Assembly: GCA_965198025.1 (NCBI GenBank)
Contig: OZ240237.1
Coordinates: 3,038,001-3,102,000, forward strand
Source: CAYWWM01 sp965198025
GTDB lineage: Bacteria; Acidobacteriota; Terriglobia; 2-12-FULL-54-10
Direction of reading: 5' to 3'
Length of the DNA: 64,000 bases
Below, piece by piece: positions 60,283 through 64,000 of this stretch (within the stretch, counting starts at the first letter, position 1; every line of letters starts with the position of its first letter). The translations under genes and the position numbers were made by a program. The notes under the pieces were generated by a model. That model was not told the DNA's origin, made no database searches, and saw only the letters and a list, made by a program, of their open reading frames with translations.

Positions 60283-61420
60283 TCCAGGCAGTTCGGGAGC
60301 TTCGGTTCCCTCGGTTCCTTCGGTTCTTTCGGAAGAAGGAAAACAGGCGCTGCGCATCTGCAATGCGTGCCGATATTGCGAGGGATACTGTGCGGTTTTT
60401 CCGGCACTGGAGCGGCGGTTCACGTTTTCCGACGAGGACCTAGGATATCTAGCCAATCTCTGCCACGATTGCGGTGAATGTTACTATGCTTGCCAGTACT
60501 CCCCGCCGCACGAGTTCGGATTGAACCTGCCGAAGACTCTGGCGACTATTCGAAGAGATTCCTACGAACGGTATGCCTGGCCCCGGGCGGTGGGTGGGCT
60601 GTTTCGGAGGACCGGCGTTGCGCTGGCGGCGAGCGTCGGGGTGATCCCGGCGCTGTTTGTGGCGTTGACGATTCTGTTGAGCGAGCCGGGGGCAATGTTC
60701 GCGGCGCACAGCGTGGCCGAAGGGTCGTTCTATCAGGTGATTCCGCACGAAGTGATGGTGGGGAGTTTCGGCATAGTGGGATTGTACATTCTGGCGGCAT
60801 TGGCCATGGGATTGGCAAGATTCTGGAAGGAGTCGGGGGAACCGTGGAGCACACTGCTCGAGGCGCGCGTGCTGGGGCGGGCGTGCAGAGAAGCATTCGG
60901 CTTGCGTTATCTCGATGGCGGCGGGGAGGGGTGCGCGTACCCGAGCGACGTTCCGTCGAACGCGCGGCGTTGGTTCCATCATCTGACGTTCTACGGATTT
61001 CTGCTGACGTTTGCCGCGACGACGGTTGCCGCGATCTATCACAACGTGCTGGGAGAGGAAGCGCCGTACCCGTTCTTCAGTCTTCCGGTAATGCTGGGAA
61101 CGGCGGGGGGCATGGGATTGTTGATCGGGCCGGCCGGATTGCTGTGGCTCAGGGGCGCACGCAACCGCGAGTTGAGCGACCCGGGGCAGAGCCGTCTGGA
61201 CGTCACGTTCCTGGTATTGCTGCTGTTGATCAGCGTGACCGGGCTGCTGCTGCTGGCGCTGCGCGAGACGGCGGCGATGGGGCTGCTGCTGGCGGCGCAT
61301 CTCGGGCTGGTGCTTGGCTTGTTCGTGACGATGCCGTACGGGAAGTTCGTGCACGGGGTGTACCGGTTCGCGGCGCTGGCGCGGAATGCGGCGGAGGGAA
61401 AAGGCAAGCAGCGGCGATAG
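60269..61420 (+). CDS. tcuB: Tricarballylate utilisation electron-transfer protein TcuB/CitB
   Basis: A 383-residue membrane iron-sulfur protein that reoxidises TcuA flavin in Salmonella. Two [4Fe-4S] motifs open it: CNACRYCEGYC and CHDCGECYYACQ, followed by PHEFGLNLPKTLATIRRDSYERYAWP and then about six transmembrane helices with His residues (MVGSFGIVGLYILAAL; WFHHLTFYGFLLTF). The start ATG 60269 lies 14 nt inside tcuA; an ATG at 60251 is also open. The first 25 residues include Ser-Val-Pro repeats translated from a 9-bp tandem repeat, absent from the conserved core. Confidence 0.9.
   Translation: MPSGSPGSSGASVPSVPSVLSEEGKQALRICNACRYCEGYCAVFPALERRFTFSDEDLGYLANLCHDCGECYYACQYSPPHEFGLNLPKTLATIRRDSYERYAWPRAVGGLFRRTGVALAASVGVIPALFVALTILLSEPGAMFAAHSVAEGSFYQVIPHEVMVGSFGIVGLYILAALAMGLARFWKESGEPWSTLLEARVLGRACREAFGLRYLDGGGEGCAYPSDVPSNARRWFHHLTFYGFLLTFAATTVAAIYHNVLGEEAPYPFFSLPVMLGTAGGMGLLIGPAGLLWLRGARNRELSDPGQSRLDVTFLVLLLLISVTGLLLLALRETAAMGLLLAAHLGLVLGLFVTMPYGKFVHGVYRFAALARNAAEGKGKQRR
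60304..60330 (+). repeat. 9-bp tandem repeat inside the tcuB N-terminus
   Basis: GGTTCCCTC, GGTTCCTTC and GGTTCTTTC in tandem, in frame with tcuB and read as SVPSVPSVL-type sequence. It belongs to the unit family found at 14773-14817 and 19952-19978. Confidence 0.8.
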
Positions 61421-61482
61421 AGCATTCAAGGCACCTGCCCGTGATTGGAAACGGTGTTTCCGTCCTCGGGATGACACAAGAG

Positions 61483-61506
61483 AAGGGAGAGAACCACCGC
61501 TCCCTT
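61483..61506. terminator. Hairpin between convergent tcuB and amidase genes
   Basis: AAGGGAG / CTCCCTT, 7-bp stem with a 10-nt loop, in the 103-bp gap between the two stop codons. A second small stem GGAAAC-GGT-GTTTCC lies at 61447-61461. Neither has a long U-run. Confidence 0.4.
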
Positions 61507-61523
61507 GCCGTCCCGGCTCGGAC

Positions 61524-63002
61524 TTACAAGACAGCGGCAATGGCGGGGCGGGTTTGGGCGAAGCGGGTGGCTTGCTCGAAGGCGTGGGCGAGCTGGAGCA
61601 CCGAGAGGTCGTCGCGGTAGCGGCCGACGATCTGGATGCCGACGGGCAAGCCTTCCGGAGTAAAACCTGCGGGGACGGAGACGGCGGGACAGAAGGTCGC
61701 CGAGATCCAGTAGGCGGATTGCATCCAGGCGATGTAGTGATCCATGGAAACGCCGTTGATTGACCTGGGCCAGTGGAGGTCCGCGTCGAAAGGCGGGACC
61801 TGGTTGACGGCGCACAGGATGAACTCGCAGGTTTGCTGGAAGCGGCGCATGCGGTCGAGCAATTCCCCGTGGCGGATCATGGCCTGGGCAACCTGAGCGC
61901 TGGTGAGCGCGAGTCCTGCTTCGATTTCTCCAATGGCTTCGGGTTTCATCTGATGGCGGTGCTCTTTGAGCAGCGGGCCGAGGGCTCCGGCGGAGCGAAA
62001 GGCGCGAATGGTCAGGAAGACCGAATCGGCGTCGCGCAGGTCGGGGCAGGCATCTTCGACAATGCAACCCAGAGCCTGGAAGGCGCTGCGCCGGGCGTCG
62101 AGCACGTTGCGGACGCGGGGATCGAGCGGCAAACCGCCCAAGTCAGGACACCAGGCGACGCGCGTGCCGCGGAAGCTGCGTTCGAGCGGGCCGCGGAACA
62201 CAGACGGGTCGGAGGGGTAGCAGCCCGGGTCGCGCGGGTCCGGGCCGGCCATGACACTCAGCAGAAAGGCCGTGTCGGCCACGGAGCGCGCCATGGGGCC
62301 GTTGACGGCGAAGCCAAGAAGCGGGAACGGATTGGGAATCGAGGGAACGAGGCCGACGGTGGGGCGGAAGCCGACGACGTTGTTGAAATTCCCGGGATTG
62401 CGGAGCGAACCACCGAGGTCCGAGCCATCGGCGACGGGGAGCATGCCGGCGGCCAGCGCGGCGCCTGCGCCGCCGCTCGAACCGCCTGCGCTCCTGGTCA
62501 CGTCGTAAGGGTTGCGCGTGGTTCCGTAGACGTTGTTGTAGGTGTGCGAACCCATGCCGAATTCGGGGACGTTGGTCTTGCCGATGGGGATGGCTCCGGC
62601 TCCGCGCAGACGCTCGACCAGAAGCGAGTCCTGGGCGGGCATGTCGCCCTTGTAGATCGGCGAGCCGCGCGTGCAGGGAAAGCCCACGGCGGGCTGCAGG
62701 TCCTTGAAGGCGATGGGAAGTCCGTGCAGCGGCGAGAGGGCGTCACCGCGGGCGGCGCGCCGGTCGGCGGCATCGGCCAGGGCAAGGCATTGATCGTCAT
62801 CGAGCCTGGCGACGATGGCGTTGAGCTGCGGGTTGAGCCGGTTGATGCGCTCGAGATGAGCGACCATGACTTCGCGGGCGGAGACTTTGCGGGTTCGAAT
62901 CAGCGCCGCCAAGTCCAAGGCGTTGCGAAAACACAGGTCATTCGGTTCCAGGGGCGGATTCGAGGGCGGATTCATCGGACTCCGGGGCGGACTCGGCGAC
63001 AT
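61524..63002 (-). CDS. Amidase signature-family enzyme
   Basis: A 492-residue amidase. The Ser-Ser-Lys family region is visible: GLPIAFKDLQPAVGFPCTRGSPIY (catalytic Lys) and SAGGSSGGAGAALAAGMLPVADGSDLGGSLRNPGNFNNVVGFRPT (Ser cluster). Lengths and motifs match GatA-like and general amidases. The absence of gatB/gatC nearby and divergence from GatA sequence suggest a small-molecule amidase. The Pro-rich first 20 residues make the start uncertain (63002, or ATG 62975). Confidence 0.88.
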   Translation of the reverse strand: MSPSPPRSPMNPPSNPPLEPNDLCFRNALDLAALIRTRKVSAREVMVAHLERINRLNPQLNAIVARLDDDQCLALADAADRRAARGDALSPLHGLPIAFKDLQPAVGFPCTRGSPIYKGDMPAQDSLLVERLRGAGAIPIGKTNVPEFGMGSHTYNNVYGTTRNPYDVTRSAGGSSGGAGAALAAGMLPVADGSDLGGSLRNPGNFNNVVGFRPTVGLVPSIPNPFPLLGFAVNGPMARSVADTAFLLSVMAGPDPRDPGCYPSDPSVFRGPLERSFRGTRVAWCPDLGGLPLDPRVRNVLDARRSAFQALGCIVEDACPDLRDADSVFLTIRAFRSAGALGPLLKEHRHQMKPEAIGEIEAGLALTSAQVAQAMIRHGELLDRMRRFQQTCEFILCAVNQVPPFDADLHWPRSINGVSMDHYIAWMQSAYWISATFCPAVSVPAGFTPEGLPVGIQIVGRYRDDLSVLQLAHAFEQATRFAQTRPAIAAVL

Positions 63003-63150
63003 GCGGCACAGTATACGTAGAGAAGAGGGGAACAGGGAAGAGGGAATGGTTGCGCCAGCGGTTTAGGGGAGCGTATTCTACTGCTGGCGATTACGGGATT
63101 TAGATAGAATTCCCGCATAAGCTTAGGGAAAGGGTCGGAAGGCGGCACGC

Positions 63151-64000
63151 TTGAAGCAGAACGGCCAATCGGAACAGAGGGTTCGATGGGGTGCGGCGGC
63201 GCTGCTGCTGACGGCGGCGGTCGCGGCGGGCTGCGGCGGCGGTCAGCAGGAGCAGGCCGCACGGACTGACGCGTTCACGGGCACGCTGACCATCATGGCG
63301 CCGGCTGCGCCGGGCGGGGGCTGGGACCAGACGGCGCGCGAAATGCAACAGGCGTTGCGGCAGAGCGGTCTGGCGCGGACGGTGCAAGTGCAGAACGTGC
63401 CGGGCGCGGGCGGCACCATCGGGCTGGCGCAACTGGTGAACTTCCGCCAGGGTGACGCGAACCTGCTGATGGCAACGGGGCTGATCATGGTCGGGGCGGT
63501 GCTGACGAACAACTCTCCGGTGACGATGGCGGAAACGACACCGATTGCGCGGCTGCTGGGCGAATACGAGATGCTGGTGGTGCCGGCGGAGTCGCCCTAC
63601 CGGACGCTCGAGGACTTTGTGAACGCCTGGAAGGCCGATCCGGGCGGGCAGGCGATTGCGGGCGGTTCGGCCGGAGGAACGGACCACATGCTCGCCGGGC
63701 TGCTGGCGAAAGAAGTCGGCATCGACGCGACCGAGGTGAACTACGTGCCGCACTCGGGCGGCGGCGAGTCTCTGGCGTCGCTGCTGGGCGGGCACGTGGC
63801 GGCCGGGATCAACGGCTCGGGCGAGCTGATCGCGTTCATCGAGTCCGGACAATTGCGGGCGCTCGCGATCTCGGGCGAGGAGCGCGTGCCGGGTTGGGAC
63901 ATTCCGACGTTCGTGGAGCAGGGCGTGAACCTGACGCTCTCGAACTGGCGCTGCGTGGCGGCGGCGCCGGGGATCAGCGAAGCAGAACGGAGCGCGCTGG
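63151..64000 (+). CDS. Tripartite tricarboxylate transporter (Bug/TctC) binding lipoprotein, truncated by the window end
   Basis: A reading frame from TTG 63151, with GGAAGG 8 nt upstream, runs open to the window end (283 codons seen). It is easy to miss because it has no ATG near its start. AAALLLTAAVAAGC gives a lipoprotein signal with Cys28. LTIMAPAAPGGGWDQTAREMQQALR is the TctC opening, NVPGAGGTIGLAQL and VPAESPYRTLEDFVNAWKADPG follow, then GGSAGGTDHMLAGLLAKEVGI and VPHSGGGESLASLLGGHVAAGING. Bug proteins bind citrate and similar acids for TctAB permeases. Location beside tcuAB suggests tricarballylate or citrate uptake. tctA and tctB are probably just beyond the window. Confidence 0.88.
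   Translation, partial: MKQNGQSEQRVRWGAAALLLTAAVAAGCGGGQQEQAARTDAFTGTLTIMAPAAPGGGWDQTAREMQQALRQSGLARTVQVQNVPGAGGTIGLAQLVNFRQGDANLLMATGLIMVGAVLTNNSPVTMAETTPIARLLGEYEMLVVPAESPYRTLEDFVNAWKADPGGQAIAGGSAGGTDHMLAGLLAKEVGIDATEVNYVPHSGGGESLASLLGGHVAAGINGSGELIAFIESGQLRALAISGEERVPGWDIPTFVEQGVNLTLSNWRCVAAAPGISEAERSAL

Noticed and set aside
61773..63020. 415-codon open frame antisense to the amidase gene
   Set aside because: Low-complexity Gly/Arg/Glu-rich translation without a family signature, opposite a canonical amidase.
1..64000. CRISPR arrays, IS elements, prophage genes, secondary-metabolite clusters
   Set aside because: No spaced direct-repeat array, transposase, integrase, phage structural gene or NRPS/PKS motif was seen on either strand.

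Overview
The window looks like a chromosomal segment of a Gram-negative bacterium, about 60% GC by eye. KdsA/KdsC (Kdo for LPS), RseP, a predicted outer-membrane barrel protein and many lipoprotein or Sec signal peptides point to a double-membrane cell. The mix of a YtcJ-like exported amidohydrolase, a DUF5916-type protein, cyclase-family and MBL exported proteins, NHL propellers and UbiD is typical of Acidobacteriota (Solibacterales/Bryobacterales-like). That placement is an inference from gene content. I found no tRNA, rRNA, IS element, prophage or CRISPR array by eye.

Layout: 0.06-5.9 kb (+) holds an NYN-domain protein and a three-subunit molybdenum hydroxylase whose FAD subunit carries the extra 4-Cys loop of 4-hydroxybenzoyl-CoA reductase, then an amidohydrolase. 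5.9-11.4 kb (-) is the uppS-cdsA-dxr-rseP-ispG isoprenoid/envelope operon. 11.5-16.9 kb holds a YIP1 protein, exported MBL and cyclase-family proteins, a CBS protein, and a MenC-like enolase-superfamily protein coupled to an EamA transporter. 17-20 kb is glnD. 20-24.9 kb (-) is an AMIN-domain protein, a PepP-like peptidase, accB, accC and thiE. 25.5-29.8 kb (+) is an exported amidohydrolase plus AguB and AguA (agmatine to putrescine). 29.9-32.7 kb (+) is hrcA-grpE-dnaJ. 32.8-38.7 kb (-) is a peroxiredoxin and a membrane protein/TAXI-TRAP/UbiD set. 39-47.2 kb holds an SDR, rapZ, a GT39-like protein, a 2OG-Fe(II) oxygenase and pntA1-pntA2-pntB. 47.5-56.7 kb holds a DUF5916-type protein, NHL propellers, kdsA-kdsC-radical SAM and a small membrane protein. 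56.8-64 kb holds PhzF-like, desaturase, tcuA-tcuB, amidase and a truncated tctC.

The most important result is at 32763-33314 (-). A peroxiredoxin gene has TGA exactly where the peroxidatic cysteine codon should be, and the reading frame continues intact for 107 more codons to TAG. A perfect 7-bp hairpin with an AGGCT loop starts 15 nt after the TGA, which is the geometry of a bacterial SECIS element. The gene has its own TATAAT promoter and a strong RBS. I read it as an exported selenocysteine peroxiredoxin that an automatic annotation would report as a 75-residue fragment or pseudogene. A second in-frame TGA, in the beta-propeller gene at 54473-56713, deserves the same question, but the evidence there is much weaker.

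Three nutrient themes recur: aromatic acid/CoA chemistry (HCR-like enzyme, UbiD next to a TAXI-TRAP importer), tricarboxylate use (TcuA, TcuB and a Bug/TctC-type binding protein), and polyamine synthesis. Small dispersed 9-bp tandem repeats occur at three sites. One of them is translated as the N-terminus of TcuB.
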